Shown: one piece after another, positions 8,883 to 17,881 of the stretch | How positions within the stretch are numbered: position 1 is the first letter of the stretch | Layout of the letters: each line of letters begins with the position of its first letter | Origin: Novosphingobium terrae | Lineage (GTDB): Bacteria > Pseudomonadota > Alphaproteobacteria > Sphingomonadales > Sphingomonadaceae | DNA length: 64,000 nucleotides | NCBI RefSeq assembly: GCF_017163935.1 | Contig: NZ_JABVZR010000002.1 | Coordinates: 2,232,001-2,296,000 of the forward strand | Direction of reading: 5' to 3' | Translations under genes and position numbers: made by a program | Notes under the pieces: generated by a model | Database searches by the model: none | What the model saw: the letters and a program-made list of their open reading frames with translations, nothing else | Told to the model about the DNA's origin: nothing

Positions 8883-9575
8883 TCATTTTGCGGATTTGGT
8901 TTCCACGGCATGGACGCCCGGTTCCTCCTTCATCCGGGCCACGCCTGAGCGGATGTCGCGCCGGGACACCCGGACGAGATGGACGGTGGTTTTGGCCACA
9001 TCCTCGCCATCCGGCGTGGTCACGTCCGGGGTGGTGATCAGGCGCTTGATCTGCCCTCCGCGCACGCCCAGAATGCGTTTGACATCCTCCACGCCCAGCA
9101 CATTGGTTTCGGCGTGGATCACCAGCACGGCGCTCTGCACGCGGGCGCGATAGGCCTCTTCCAGCGGCTTGACGCCCACCAGGATCAGCAGGATCAGCGC
9201 CGTCGTCAGCCCCGCCGCGACATAGAGCCCGCCACCCGCCGCAAGGCCGATGGCGGCCACGCTCCATACGCTTGCCGCAGTGGTCAGGCCGCGCACCGAA
9301 TTGCCGCGCATCATGATCGATCCTGCCCCCAGAAAGCCGACCCCGGTCACCACCTGCGCCGCGATCCGCGAGGGATCGAGCACCACATGCGGCATCTCCA
9401 GCGCATGCTGAAAGCCATAGGCCGAAACGATGATCAGCAGGCAGGAACCGACGCTGACCAGCATATGGGTGCGCACCCCGGCGGCCCAGAGCAGGCGCTC
9501 GCGCTCGAAGCCGATCAGGCTGCCGAACAGCGCGGCCGCGGCTAGACGCAGGGCGATATCCCAATCACTGATCAT
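8883..9575 (-). CDS. MgtC/SapB family inner-membrane protein
   Basis: 230 residues. The N-terminal two thirds carry the MgtC signature: LIGFERERL after the first helix, GVRTHMLVSVGSCLLIIVS, GVGFLGAGSIMMRGNSVRGLTTAASVWSVAAIGLAAGGG, with about five membrane segments. The C-terminal 80 residues form a soluble ACT-like tail, typical of the family. Members are linked to Mg2+-limited growth, acid tolerance and ATP-synthase modulation; the precise role here is not visible. Transcribed alone, convergent with the PLP operon. Confidence 0.92.
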   Translation of the reverse strand: MISDWDIALRLAAAALFGSLIGFERERLLWAAGVRTHMLVSVGSCLLIIVSAYGFQHALEMPHVVLDPSRIAAQVVTGVGFLGAGSIMMRGNSVRGLTTAASVWSVAAIGLAAGGGLYVAAGLTTALILLILVGVKPLEEAYRARVQSAVLVIHAETNVLGVEDVKRILGVRGGQIKRLITTPDVTTPDGEDVAKTTVHLVRVSRRDIRSGVARMKEEPGVHAVETKSAK

Positions 9576-9757
9576 GCTGTGACTCCCGAAGCAGGCCGAG
9601 CGCGGAGGCGCTGTGGCAGGCGGTGTATTTGCCCCATTCCAAATCCCGGCATCTGTGCAAGAAACGCCCTTGGCGACTTGCGGTTCATGGATCGAATCCG
9701 ATAGTGGAGCCTTCTAAACCGAGGGGGATACAAGGATTGGAGACGCAGGGTCCGGTC

Positions 9758-10165
9758 ATGCAATGCGCAGCGATACCTTACCGCAGAACGCACAAGGGCG
9801 GGTTGGAGATCCTGCTGGTGACGTCGCGCGGGAAGGGGCACTGGATCATCCCCAAGGGCAAGGTGAAGCCGGGCAAGAGCGCTGCCGTCTCCGCGCAGGA
9901 AGAGGTCTATGAGGAGGCCGGCGCGCGCGGCACGCTGGATCAGGCTCCGCTGGCGCGCTTCGACCTGCCGCTGCGTGGAACCGACACGCATGAGCAAATG
10001 CAGATCTTCGCGCTGGAGATTGAGGTTCTGGCCCTGACATGGCCCGAAATGTTCCAGCGCCGGCGCCGCTGGGCCAGCCTCGCCGAAGCGCTGGAGCTGG
10101 TCAGAATGCCGCATTTGCGCAAGGCACTGAAGAACTTCGCCACAGTCATGGCGCCGATGGTCTGA
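9758..10165 (+). CDS. NUDIX hydrolase
   Basis: 135 residues from the ATG at 9758 (AGGG eight bases upstream); an in-frame upstream extension lacks a ribosome site and homology. The NUDIX box reads GKVKPGKSAAVSAQEEVYEEAGA: G, the final E-x-x-E-E and the Gly are kept, but the first Glu is Lys and the usual Arg is Glu. The preceding strand WIIPKGK is typical of diphosphoinositol/dinucleoside polyphosphate hydrolases of alphaproteobacteria. It would cleave a nucleoside diphosphate linked to another group; substrate unknown. Confidence 0.85.
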   Translation: MQCAAIPYRRTHKGGLEILLVTSRGKGHWIIPKGKVKPGKSAAVSAQEEVYEEAGARGTLDQAPLARFDLPLRGTDTHEQMQIFALEIEVLALTWPEMFQRRRRWASLAEALELVRMPHLRKALKNFATVMAPMV

Positions 10166-10383
10166 GCTTCTGCATTGGACGGCCACGCTCATGCCGGAAC
10201 GACCGGCCGGCGCAAGTCCACCTTCCGCCCAAACGCCGCGCCATGGTGGATGCGGGCGGCATCGCTGCTGTCGGGCATGTCTCCCATGGCGGGGGCGGCC
10301 ATCAACAGGCCGGGCAGCAGGAAAAGGGCAATCATCGCGCCGCCTTGGCACAGCGCAGCTGACGCCATGCTGACGGGCGCGGC

Positions 10384-10845
10384 TTACCAATAGGCGCTCA
10401 TCAACTCGGTCACCCAGTCGGGCTGGCGGATGGTGCCGCGCGGCAGGAATTCTTGCATCACCGGCTTGATGTCGATCACCGGCGTGCCGTCGATGGCATC
10501 GAGCCCCTCGACATGCAGCGCCCTGCCTTCCACCGCCACGATCCGGCAGACGGTGACCCCCAGACGGTTGGGCCGGTTCTTGCCCCTCTGCGCGAAGATG
10601 CCGGTCAGCGGCCAGTCCGCGCGGCCTCGGGGATGGCGCGCGCCGGTTTCGATCTTTTCGGGCGGCACCTTGTCGAACAGGAAGATCACCTCGGCATGGC
10701 TGAAACCGTCCAGCCCGGCCAGAGCAGCAGGTTCGAAGCGTTCGGCATCCAGCTCGATGATGCAGCGGCTCTGGCCCCAGTCATCGTCGGTTGGAGCGGC
10801 GCGGCCGCCGCGCACATGGCCGATGGCTTCGATCACATAAGTCAT
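10384..10845 (-). CDS. trmO: TrmO-like tRNA m6t6A37 methyltransferase (TsaA domain)
   Basis: 153 residues. Motifs of the TsaA/YaeB beta-barrel methyltransferases are clear: IGHVRGG at the N-terminus, LDGFSHAEVIFLFD, ARHPRG, GKNRPNRLGVTVCRI and VIDIKPV. Family enzymes use SAM to N6-methylate threonylcarbamoyladenosine at position 37 of threonine tRNA. It is the short single-domain form, lacking the C-terminal extension of the E. coli enzyme, so substrate specificity may differ. The preceding 85 bases separate it from the phosphatase gene upstream on the same strand. Gap 10166-10383 holds no convincing gene. Confidence 0.85.
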   Translation of the reverse strand: MTYVIEAIGHVRGGRAAPTDDDWGQSRCIIELDAERFEPAALAGLDGFSHAEVIFLFDKVPPEKIETGARHPRGRADWPLTGIFAQRGKNRPNRLGVTVCRIVAVEGRALHVEGLDAIDGTPVIDIKPVMQEFLPRGTIRQPDWVTELMSAYW

Positions 10846-10931
10846 GCTGTTCTCCCGCTTTTTTGCTCACGCCTGCCGGTCATGGAGCGCGCGCTTTCTG
10901 CGCCAACTCAGGCGCCGGGTCCAGCCTGACG

Positions 10932-11687
10932 TCATCCCCGGACCTGCAGAATGCGATGGCCCGTTTCATCGCACACCAGACAGGTCAGGCAGTTTGAGCG
11001 ATAGGCGCCGGTGTCGATGCCGATGCGGTTGGTGCGGTATTGCGGCGCCTTCACGATGACATGGCCATGCACGACGATCCGCCCCCAATCGTGATCGCTG
11101 CTGAGGAAGGGCTCACGAATCCACATCAGATCATGAGGGGCCTGCGCTTCGAGCGGCACGCCGGGGCGCAGCCCGGCATGCACGAAGACATAGCCGCGCC
11201 AGATCATGCCGAGCCCCAGATCGGAGAGGAAGCCATGATGCTCGGTAGGCATCGCTGCGAACAGGCGGTCGCGGAGCTGCGGCCAATCCTGCTGCGCCGG
11301 ATCGCCCGCGACGATGATGCCATAGCTTTCCAGAGCCTGCAGACCCCCGAACTGCATCCATGACGGTCCGTTCTCATCAGGATGATGCAGGAAATCGATC
11401 ATCCTGTCCTCGTGATTGCCTTTGAGGAAGATGCGCCGCACCCCGTCGGCAAAGGGCCGGCACAGGCGGTCGATCACCCGCGAGGAATGGGGGCCACGAT
11501 CGATGTAGTCGCCCAGATAGCAGATCAGGGCGCGCGCCGAGGGGTATGTGGCGATGTCCGCATGGATTGCGGCCTCCATGGCCTCAAGCAGATCCAGCCG
11601 CCCGTGCAGATCGCCGATGGCGTAGACCACATCCGCCGCGTCGCTTTCGTCAGGAAGGTCGAGCGGGGCGGATGTGGGATAGGCCAT
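10932..11687 (-). CDS. PPP-type metallophosphoesterase (serine/threonine phosphatase 1-like)
   Basis: 251 residues containing the complete calcineurin-like metal-binding set: GDLHGR, GDYIDRGP, GNHED, then HAGLRPG and VHGHV, with IGIDTGAY near the C-terminus. This is the bacterial PrpA/Serine-threonine protein phosphatase 1 group, which dephosphorylates proteins or small phosphoesters with two metals. No signal peptide, so cytoplasmic. Its start lies 11 nt after the stop of the alpha/beta hydrolase gene on the same strand, suggesting an operon. Confidence 0.9.
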   Translation of the reverse strand: MAYPTSAPLDLPDESDAADVVYAIGDLHGRLDLLEAMEAAIHADIATYPSARALICYLGDYIDRGPHSSRVIDRLCRPFADGVRRIFLKGNHEDRMIDFLHHPDENGPSWMQFGGLQALESYGIIVAGDPAQQDWPQLRDRLFAAMPTEHHGFLSDLGLGMIWRGYVFVHAGLRPGVPLEAQAPHDLMWIREPFLSSDHDWGRIVVHGHVIVKAPQYRTNRIGIDTGAYRSNCLTCLVCDETGHRILQVRG

Positions 11688-11698
11688 CGGTTTGCTCC

Positions 11699-12694
11699 TC
11701 AGGCGCTCAGGAAGGTGGTGATGCGCGTGGCAATCTCGACGGCATGGGTTTCCAGAGCGAAATGCCCGGTGTCGAGCAAATGCACCTGCGCATCGGGCAG
11801 ATCCCGCTTGAAGGCCAGCGCACCCGCCGGAACGAAGATCGGATCGTTCTTGCCCCAGATCGCCAGCAGGGGGGGCTTGTGGTCGCGGAAATAGCGCTGG
11901 AAATCGGGGTAGAGCGCGGCATTGGTGCGATAGTCGCGGAACAGGTCGAGCATGATGTCGTCAATGCCGGGGCGCTGGGTGTAACAGGCGTCCAGCGTCC
12001 AGCCATCGGGCGAGATCAGGCTGGGGTCCGGCACGCCATGGACATATTGCTGGCGGATGCCTTCCGTGCCCAGTTCGCCGCGCAAGGCCTCACGGTTGGC
12101 CCGGCTGGGATCGCGCCAATAGCGCTGGATCGGCTCCCACACCGTGCCGAAGCCATCATCATAGGCATTGCCGTTCTGCGAGATGATGGCGGTGATGCGC
12201 TCCGGATGGCTCAGCGCCATGCGCAGGCCGGTGGGCGCGCCATAGTCGAAAATATAGATGGCGAAGCGCTGCAGGCCGATGATCTCGGTGAAACGCTCGA
12301 TCTTGTGGGCGATGGTTTCAAAGCTGTAGTGAAAACTGCCCTGCGCCGGAAAGGCCGAGCGGCCAAAGCCGGGCAGATCGGGCGCCACCAGATGGAAGTG
12401 GTCGGCCAGCAGGGGGATCAGCTCGCGGAACATATGGCTGGAGCTGGGGAAGCCGTGCAGCAGCAGGATGGTCGGCTTGGCGGGGTCGCCCGCTTCGCGG
12501 TAGAAGATGTCGAAGCCATCGACATCGACGGATCGATAGGTCGGATGATGGTCCATGCTCTCTCTCCCTGTGACTGTGCTAGTGATGGGGCCGGGTGCGG
12601 GTGCGGGTGCGGGTGCGGGGGCGGCATGCGCTAGCGCAGGGGCCGCCAGCAGGGCGGCGGTGAGGCTGCGCCGGGTTAGAGTGTGTCCGGTCAT
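11699..12694 (-). CDS. alpha/beta hydrolase (haloalkane dehalogenase/epoxide hydrolase-like), Tat-type leader
   Basis: 331 residues. The oxyanion motif HGFP (80-83), APDLPGFG, and a nucleophile elbow IFDYGAP with Asp150 indicate the Asp-nucleophile branch (dehalogenases/epoxide hydrolases); the C-terminal DTGHFALE supplies the catalytic His. The leader TRRSLTAALLAAPALAHA looks Tat-dependent and is followed by an Ala-Pro repeat. Two in-frame starts each have a strong ribosome site: ATG 12694 (AAAGGAG, 5-nt spacer) and ATG 12556 (GGGAG, 7-nt spacer); the shorter form would be cytoplasmic. Divergent from a LysR gene that probably controls it. Confidence 0.88.
   Translation of the reverse strand: MTGHTLTRRSLTAALLAAPALAHAAPAPAPAPAPGPITSTVTGRESMDHHPTYRSVDVDGFDIFYREAGDPAKPTILLLHGFPSSSHMFRELIPLLADHFHLVAPDLPGFGRSAFPAQGSFHYSFETIAHKIERFTEIIGLQRFAIYIFDYGAPTGLRMALSHPERITAIISQNGNAYDDGFGTVWEPIQRYWRDPSRANREALRGELGTEGIRQQYVHGVPDPSLISPDGWTLDACYTQRPGIDDIMLDLFRDYRTNAALYPDFQRYFRDHKPPLLAIWGKNDPIFVPAGALAFKRDLPDAQVHLLDTGHFALETHAVEIATRITTFLSA
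12593..12616. repeat. hexanucleotide repeat GGGTGC x4
   Basis: Four exact tandem GGGTGC units, coding for the Ala-Pro linker between the leader peptide and the catalytic domain of the alpha/beta hydrolase. Being in multiples of six, copy-number change would alter linker length without shifting frame. Confidence 0.8.
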
Positions 12695-12818
12695 GGCGGC
12701 TCCTTTCTCGAAAAGCTGCGGCTGCCGTGTGGCACCACGCTTGAGAGGTAGCCCTTGAGCAGGAAATCTATAATATGGCGATTTCGGCGATCATCCTTCC
12801 ATATTCTGAAAGTATGCC

Positions 12819-13724
12819 ATGGACCGGTTCGAAGCGATGTCCGTTCTGATCGAGGTGGTGGAGCAGGGCAGCCTGTCAGCCGCCGGGCGCACGCTGCGCA
12901 TGCCGCTGCCCACGGTGAGCCGCAAGATCAGCGATCTGGAGGTGCTGCTGGGTACGAAACTGCTGATCCGCAGTACGCGGCGGCTGACGCTGACCGATGC
13001 CGGCGAAACCTATGTCGCGGCGGCGCGGCGCCTGCTCGACGATCTGCGCGCCGCCGAGCAGGAGGCCGCCGGGGAGATGCTGGCCCCGCGCGGCGATCTG
13101 GTGGTGACCGCGCCCGTGATGTTCGGGCGGCTGCATGTGTTGCCGGTGGTAACGGCCTTTCTGGGGCTCTATCCGCAGATCAATGTTAGCCTGATGCTGG
13201 GCGATCGCAATCTGACCTTCGGCGACGATCCGGTGGATATGGCGGTGCGGATCGGCGCTCTGGCGGACAGCAGTCTGGTGGCGACGAAGCTCGGCACGAT
13301 GCGCAGTCTGGTCTGCGCTAGCCCGCGCCTGTTCGAGCGGCACCCCCGGCCAGCCCGGCCTGCCGACATCACGGGTCTGCCCTGCATCCTCAACGATACG
13401 GCGATGAACCGGGGCGGCTGGGCATTTCGATCACCGGAGACCGGCGCGACGCTCAATGTGGATTGCCACCCCCGCCTGCGCGTCTCGACCGCCGAGGCCG
13501 CAATGGAAGCTGCAAGAGAGGGCGTGGGGCTGGTGCGGCTGTTCCATTATCAGGTTGCCGATGCGCTGGCGGATGGATTGCTGGAAGCGGTGCTGGAGGA
13601 TTTCGAAACGCCGCCCGTGCCCGTCCATGTGGTGCATGCGCCGCGCGGGCGGCTGCCGCTGAAGATGCGTTGCTTTATGGATCATGCGGTGCCGCAATTG
13701 CGGCGGCGACTGGCGCGGTTGTGA
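12819..13724 (+). CDS. LysR-family transcriptional regulator
   Basis: 301 residues. N-terminal winged helix with MDRFEAMSVLIEVVEQGSLSAAGRTLRMPLPTVSRKISDLE followed by LGTKLLIRSTRRLTLTDAG, the CrgA/DhcR-like subgroup, then a periplasmic-binding-protein-fold effector domain (about 92-300). Divergent from the alpha/beta hydrolase gene with 124 bases between starts, so it most likely regulates that gene (inference). Convergent with the Rieske oxygenase gene downstream. Confidence 0.92.
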   Translation: MDRFEAMSVLIEVVEQGSLSAAGRTLRMPLPTVSRKISDLEVLLGTKLLIRSTRRLTLTDAGETYVAAARRLLDDLRAAEQEAAGEMLAPRGDLVVTAPVMFGRLHVLPVVTAFLGLYPQINVSLMLGDRNLTFGDDPVDMAVRIGALADSSLVATKLGTMRSLVCASPRLFERHPRPARPADITGLPCILNDTAMNRGGWAFRSPETGATLNVDCHPRLRVSTAEAAMEAAREGVGLVRLFHYQVADALADGLLEAVLEDFETPPVPVHVVHAPRGRLPLKMRCFMDHAVPQLRRRLARL

Positions 13725-13748
13725 CCCGGCCAGCCGCCACGGCCCGGC

Positions 13749-14756
13749 TCATTCCTGAGCGGCGAGTTTGTCCAGATCGCGGCGCACCATGGCGGAGCCC
13801 GCATCGCCCTTGGTGAAGTTCACCAAAGTGGCGCCGGTGCGCTCGATGTTGCGCTGGGCGGCTTCGATGATCGGCTTGTCCTCGGTGAGGAAGGCGCGGT
13901 TGATCACGCCCACCAGATGCGCGGTCAGCTCCTCATTCGCTAGATCGAAATCGCGGGCCGAGATCCAGTAATAGTGGGTGGAGTTTTCGGTCTCGGGGGT
14001 CAGGATATGGGCGGCGGGGGTGCGGATGCCGGTTTCCCGCGGCGTGCCCGGCGCCATGATGCCCAGATCCAGCAGCAGATTGCTGGCGGGCAGCCATTTC
14101 ATGTCGAGATATTTGTCCACCCGCTCGGTCCGGGTCCAGGCGCGCTTGTGCAGGGCGCTGGGCGGCAGGTCGGGCCAGATGGCGTTGACCGAGACGCTGT
14201 TGCCCTCGCGCAGCACGGTGACCTGCTGCACCTCGGCGGCGCCCGGCTGGCCCACCGTGCCGGGGTGGATGTAATCGGCATGGGCGAGATCGAGCAGATT
14301 GTCGATCACCAGACGGTAATCGGCCTGAATATGCAGATAGCCGCGCCCGGTGGTGAACTTTTCCGGCGCGTTGAACCAGCTGTAATCGGGGATCTGTTCG
14401 GGGTCGGCCAGAGCGGCGTCTCCGGGCCAGATCCAGAGCATGCCATGGCGTTCCTCGATGGGATAGGCGCGGCCTTTCAACCGGTCGGGGGCGCCCTGAA
14501 TATGCGGGTTCTTGCGGCAGACGGCGCCGCGATCCAGTTCGATGCCGTGATAGGGGCAGACGATGTGATTGCCCGTCACCGTGCCAAGGCTGAGCGGCAC
14601 AGCGCGATGCGGGCAGACGTCCAGCAGTGCGCCCGCCACACCATCTTCGCCGCGAAACAGCACCACCGGTTCGTTGAGCATGGTGATGGCGCGGGGCGCC
14701 TGCCCCAATTCGCTCGCCCAGCCGGCCATATACCAGGCGTTTTTCACGAAACTCAT
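13749..14756 (-). CDS. Rieske non-heme iron oxygenase, vanillate O-demethylase (VanA)-like
   Basis: 335 residues. Rieske centre C-P-H (Cys48, His50) and C-P-Y-H (Cys67, His70) with spacing typical of VanA/ring-hydroxylating oxygenase alpha subunits, then the mononuclear iron site in NLLDLAHADYIHPG (D-x-x-H-x-x-x-H). The opening MSFVKNAWYMAGW is the classic VanA start; ATG 14756 has GGGA eight bases upstream, whereas ATG 14762 is too close. Family reaction: O-demethylation or hydroxylation of methoxylated or carboxylated aromatics using electrons from a VanB-type reductase, which is not encoded nearby. Divergent from the flavin monooxygenase. Confidence 0.9.
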   Translation of the reverse strand: MSFVKNAWYMAGWASELGQAPRAITMLNEPVVLFRGEDGVAGALLDVCPHRAVPLSLGTVTGNHIVCPYHGIELDRGAVCRKNPHIQGAPDRLKGRAYPIEERHGMLWIWPGDAALADPEQIPDYSWFNAPEKFTTGRGYLHIQADYRLVIDNLLDLAHADYIHPGTVGQPGAAEVQQVTVLREGNSVSVNAIWPDLPPSALHKRAWTRTERVDKYLDMKWLPASNLLLDLGIMAPGTPRETGIRTPAAHILTPETENSTHYYWISARDFDLANEELTAHLVGVINRAFLTEDKPIIEAAQRNIERTGATLVNFTKGDAGSAMVRRDLDKLAAQE

Positions 14757-15079
14757 CGGCATCGTCCCTTTCTATGCGGCGCTCTCCTGCACGAGGGCGC
14801 AATTTGTGGATTCGTCGTGATCGTCTGGCGCGCCTTTCAGCGCCGCGATCCGCTCCATCTGATGCCCACAGCGATAGGACGTTGCCGCATGCGATGCGCG
14901 ATCTCAAAATGTTGTCGCTGATGCCCCTTCCATGGTCTTTCGCGATCACCGGGGGCAGGGCAAGGGCTGCGGGGCCTGTCGATAGCACTCAGGCATCGTG
15001 ACCATATAAGCTGCATCCTCCCGGCATCGGGCAGCCCGGCTAGATCCTGATCCAAGCGAAGAAAAGGATTGGATCGTCG

Positions 15080-16702
15080 ATGGAGCGGGTGGAACTTGAT
15101 ACGCAGGTCGCCATTGTGGGGGCCGGCCCGGCGGGGCTGGCGGCGGCCATCGAACTGGGATCGCGCGGGATCGCCTGCGTCTTGCTGGAGCGCACCGAAC
15201 GCGGCGGCTATGCGCCCCGCGCCAAGACCACGCATACGCGTGCCCGCGAACATATGCGCCGCTGGGGCATTGCCGGGCGGCTGGCGGATGAGGCGCCCTT
15301 TGGCGTCGATTATCCCAGCAATGTCAGCTTTGTCACCCGGCTTGGCGGCAAGATGATCAAGCAGTTTCCCGATGCGCTGCAATGTTCGCCGCAGCGTGAT
15401 GAGCGCTGGTCCGAACACAGCCAGTGGATTCCGCAATATAAGGTGGAAAAGGTGATGCGTGAGCATGTCGCCACGCTGCCCGATGTGGATCTGCGCTTCG
15501 GCAGCGACTATCTCGACTTCACGCAGGATGAGGACGCGGTCACGCTGCGCTATCGCACCGTGGCCGATGGCAGCGAACACACATTGCGCGCCGCCTTCCT
15601 GATCGGTGCCGATGGCGCACGCAGCCGGGTGCGTGAGAACATCGGCGCGAAGATGATCGGCACCTATGGCCTTTCGCGCAATTACAACATCATCTTCCGC
15701 GCGCCCGGTCTGGCCGAAGCGCATCAGAATGGCCCCGCCGTGATGTATTGGCAGGTCAATCCCGAGGCGCCCTCGCTGATCGGCCCGATGGACCGGGACG
15801 ATCTGTGGTTCTTCATGCCCAGCGATATCGGCCCGGATGTGACCTACAGCGATGAGGAAGCCGTGGCCGCGATCAAGGCCAGCACCGGCATCGATATCCC
15901 GCTGGAGGTCTTGAGTTCCGACGAATGGGTGGCCAGCCGCCTCTTGGCCGACCGTTATCGGCAGGGCCGGGTGTTCCTCTCGGGCGATGCCTGCCATCTG
16001 CATCCGCCCTTCGGCGGCTTCGGCATGAACATGGGCATTTCCGACTCGGTCGATCTGGGCTGGAAGATCGCGGCGATCCTGCAGGGCTGGGGCGGTCCCG
16101 GCCTGCTCGACAGCTATGAGGCCGAGCGGCGCCCGGCCCATGAGCATGTGCTGGAAGAAGCCTCCTCCAACCATGCCGTGCTGCCCAATCTGCTGCTGCG
16201 CCCGCATCTGGAGGAAGACAGCCCGGAGGGCGAGGCCGAGCGCGCGGAGGTGGCGGGCATCGTCGCCAAGGCCAAGCACAAGGAGTTTTTCTCGCCCGGC
16301 GTGGTGCTGGGCTTCTGCTATCAGACCTCGCCGGTGATCGTGGACGATGGCACGAGCGCGCAGTGGCAGCGCTCCAATGAGTATACGCCCATGGCGATCC
16401 CGGGCTGCCTTGCGCCGCATCGCTGGCTGGATGAGACGACCTCGCTCTATGACCGGTTCGGGGCGGGGATGACCCTGCTGGTGCTGGCGCCCGACCGGTA
16501 TGACGACATCGCCGCCGCGCGTGACGAGGCGCAGGAAAGCGGCACGCCGCTGACCATCGTGGCGCTGCCGCGCGAGGATCTGCGTGCGGCCTATGATGAG
16601 CCGCTGGCGCTGATCCGCCCGGATCAGCATGTGGCCTGGCGCGGCAAATGTTGGCCCAGAGGCACGGATCTTCTCAAGCATGTGACGGGTCGCGCAGGAT
16701 AG
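15080..16702 (+). CDS. FAD-dependent aromatic monooxygenase (PheA/TfdB/MhpA family)
   Basis: 540 residues of the group A flavin hydroxylase family. Dinucleotide fold GAGPAGLAAA (residues 13-22), the FAD/NADPH motif LIGADGARSRVRE, and the second FAD motif SGDACHLHPPFGGFGMNMGISD. The C-terminal thioredoxin-like domain is shortened and ends around 540. Such enzymes ortho-hydroxylate phenolic substrates using NAD(P)H. In this cluster it would convert a phenol or resorcinol-like intermediate to a catechol or hydroxyquinol (inference). It stands alone on the plus strand between the Rieske oxygenase and the FAH-family hydrolase. Confidence 0.9.
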   Translation: MERVELDTQVAIVGAGPAGLAAAIELGSRGIACVLLERTERGGYAPRAKTTHTRAREHMRRWGIAGRLADEAPFGVDYPSNVSFVTRLGGKMIKQFPDALQCSPQRDERWSEHSQWIPQYKVEKVMREHVATLPDVDLRFGSDYLDFTQDEDAVTLRYRTVADGSEHTLRAAFLIGADGARSRVRENIGAKMIGTYGLSRNYNIIFRAPGLAEAHQNGPAVMYWQVNPEAPSLIGPMDRDDLWFFMPSDIGPDVTYSDEEAVAAIKASTGIDIPLEVLSSDEWVASRLLADRYRQGRVFLSGDACHLHPPFGGFGMNMGISDSVDLGWKIAAILQGWGGPGLLDSYEAERRPAHEHVLEEASSNHAVLPNLLLRPHLEEDSPEGEAERAEVAGIVAKAKHKEFFSPGVVLGFCYQTSPVIVDDGTSAQWQRSNEYTPMAIPGCLAPHRWLDETTSLYDRFGAGMTLLVLAPDRYDDIAAARDEAQESGTPLTIVALPREDLRAAYDEPLALIRPDQHVAWRGKCWPRGTDLLKHVTGRAG

Positions 16703-16834
16703 AGCATTTTCAACCTGGTCGGTTGCGGTCAACGGCTGGGAAAAATGCTTGAGTTCGCACATGGCTGAGGGGTTGATCGGCGGTTCGCGCAAGCGGGCCG
16801 TCGATTGACGTTTGGGTCCTACGGCGCGGTTATG

Positions 16835-16866
16835 AAAAATCCCGCCGCGCTGGCGGCGCGGCGGGA
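16835..16866 (-). terminator. rho-independent terminator of the FAH-family hydrolase gene
   Basis: A perfect 11-bp stem (TCCCGCCGCGC at 16840-16850 pairing with 16856-16866, 5-nt loop). Read on the minus strand it is followed by TTTTT, immediately after the hydrolase stop at 16890. Confidence 0.85.
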
Positions 16867-16889
16867 GAGTTTGTCGCCTGCGGAAAGGC

Positions 16890-17744
16890 TCAGGCGACGA
16901 CGGTGTTCTCGATGGCGCCGATGCCCTCGATCTCGCAGCGCACCACATCGCCGGGCTGCAGGAAGACCTTGGGATCGCGCCCGATGCCCACGCCCTCGGG
17001 CGTGCCGGTGGCGATCAGATCGCCCGGCTCCAGCGTGAAGGCGCTGGAGAGATAGGCGATCTGGTCCCACAGCTTGTTGAGCATCAGGGCGGTGTTGCTC
17101 GACTGACGCTCCTCGCCATTGACGAAACAGCGCAGGTCCAGCGCCTGCGGATCGGCGATTTCATCATCGGTGACGATCCACGGGCCGATCGGGCCATGGG
17201 TGTCGAAGCTTTTGCCCATCATCATGGTCTGGGCGTGGAACTGATAGTCGCGCGCCGAAACATCATTGGCCACCACATAGCCGAAGATATGCTTGCGGGC
17301 ATCGGCGGCGGAGACGTTCTTGGCCGCTTTGCCGATCACCATCCCCAGCTCCACCTCGTAATCGAGCTGCTGCGTGTTGCCGGTGACGATATCGTCATAA
17401 GGGCCCGAAACGCAGGTGGTCTGCTTGTTGAACCAGATCTGATAGGCCGAACGCGCGACGCCGAGCTTGTCCGATTCCTCCAGATGCTTGCCGTAATTCA
17501 TGCCGATGGCCAGATATTTGCCGGGGCGTTCGATCGGCGTGATCAGCTGCACCGCGCTCAGCGCAACGCCGTTGGCGCCTGCTTCCAGCACCTTGCGTAC
17601 CGCTGCCAGCGCGGCATCGCCACCGCTCACGATGGAAAGCATGGAGGGATAGTCGCCAGCCAACCCGTCGAGCGGAATGATCTTGTCCTCCTTCAGCACA
17701 CCCAGATGGATCGCTCCGGCCTGTTCGTAACGCAGCAGCTTCAT
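16890..17744 (-). CDS. fumarylacetoacetate hydrolase (FAH) family protein
   Basis: 284 residues from ATG 17744, which has GGAGGT six bases upstream (an ATG at 17759 lies before this ribosome site). FAH-fold motifs: YLAIGMNYGKH, LDYEVELGMVIG (metal-binding Glu pair), VVANDVSARDYQ and GDLIATGTPEGVGIG. Family members hydrolyse or decarboxylate C-C bonds of ring-cleavage products (2-hydroxyhepta-2,4-dienedioate, fumarylpyruvate, oxaloacetate). Location next to an aromatic-acid transporter and hydroxylases supports a late step of aromatic degradation; exact substrate not assignable. Confidence 0.9.
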   Translation of the reverse strand: MKLLRYEQAGAIHLGVLKEDKIIPLDGLAGDYPSMLSIVSGGDAALAAVRKVLEAGANGVALSAVQLITPIERPGKYLAIGMNYGKHLEESDKLGVARSAYQIWFNKQTTCVSGPYDDIVTGNTQQLDYEVELGMVIGKAAKNVSAADARKHIFGYVVANDVSARDYQFHAQTMMMGKSFDTHGPIGPWIVTDDEIADPQALDLRCFVNGEERQSSNTALMLNKLWDQIAYLSSAFTLEPGDLIATGTPEGVGIGRDPKVFLQPGDVVRCEIEGIGAIENTVVA

Positions 17745-17855
17745 TGCCTGACCTCCCATTCACGCGGGCGCGCAAGGCGTGCGCCCGGACATGGCGGATC
17801 TGGTGCCATCCCGGCCCCATGCCGGACAATATGGCTTTATCTCCCAGCTATGCCG

Positions 17856-17867
17856 TACAGGTATCAC
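17856..17867. promoter_or_regulatory. motif TACAGGTATCAC, shared with 28003-28014
   Basis: These 12 bases are the exact reverse complement of GTGATACCTGTA upstream of the second LysR gene (28003-28014). Here the motif lies between the divergent FAH-family hydrolase and AAHS transporter genes. The core ATACCTGTA/T is near-palindromic, as expected of a LysR half-site. Confidence 0.4.
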
Positions 17868-17881
17868 TGGGCGCGGAAGGA

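Noticed and set aside
10175..10393. short frames in the gap between NUDIX and TrmO genes
   Set aside because: Three overlapping frames of 60-107 codons with no ribosome site or recognisable sequence; likely non-coding.
14837..16948. 703-codon open frame on the minus strand opposite the flavin monooxygenase
   Set aside because: Pure shadow of high-GC coding on the other strand: the monooxygenase has clear FAD motifs, the antisense translation has none.
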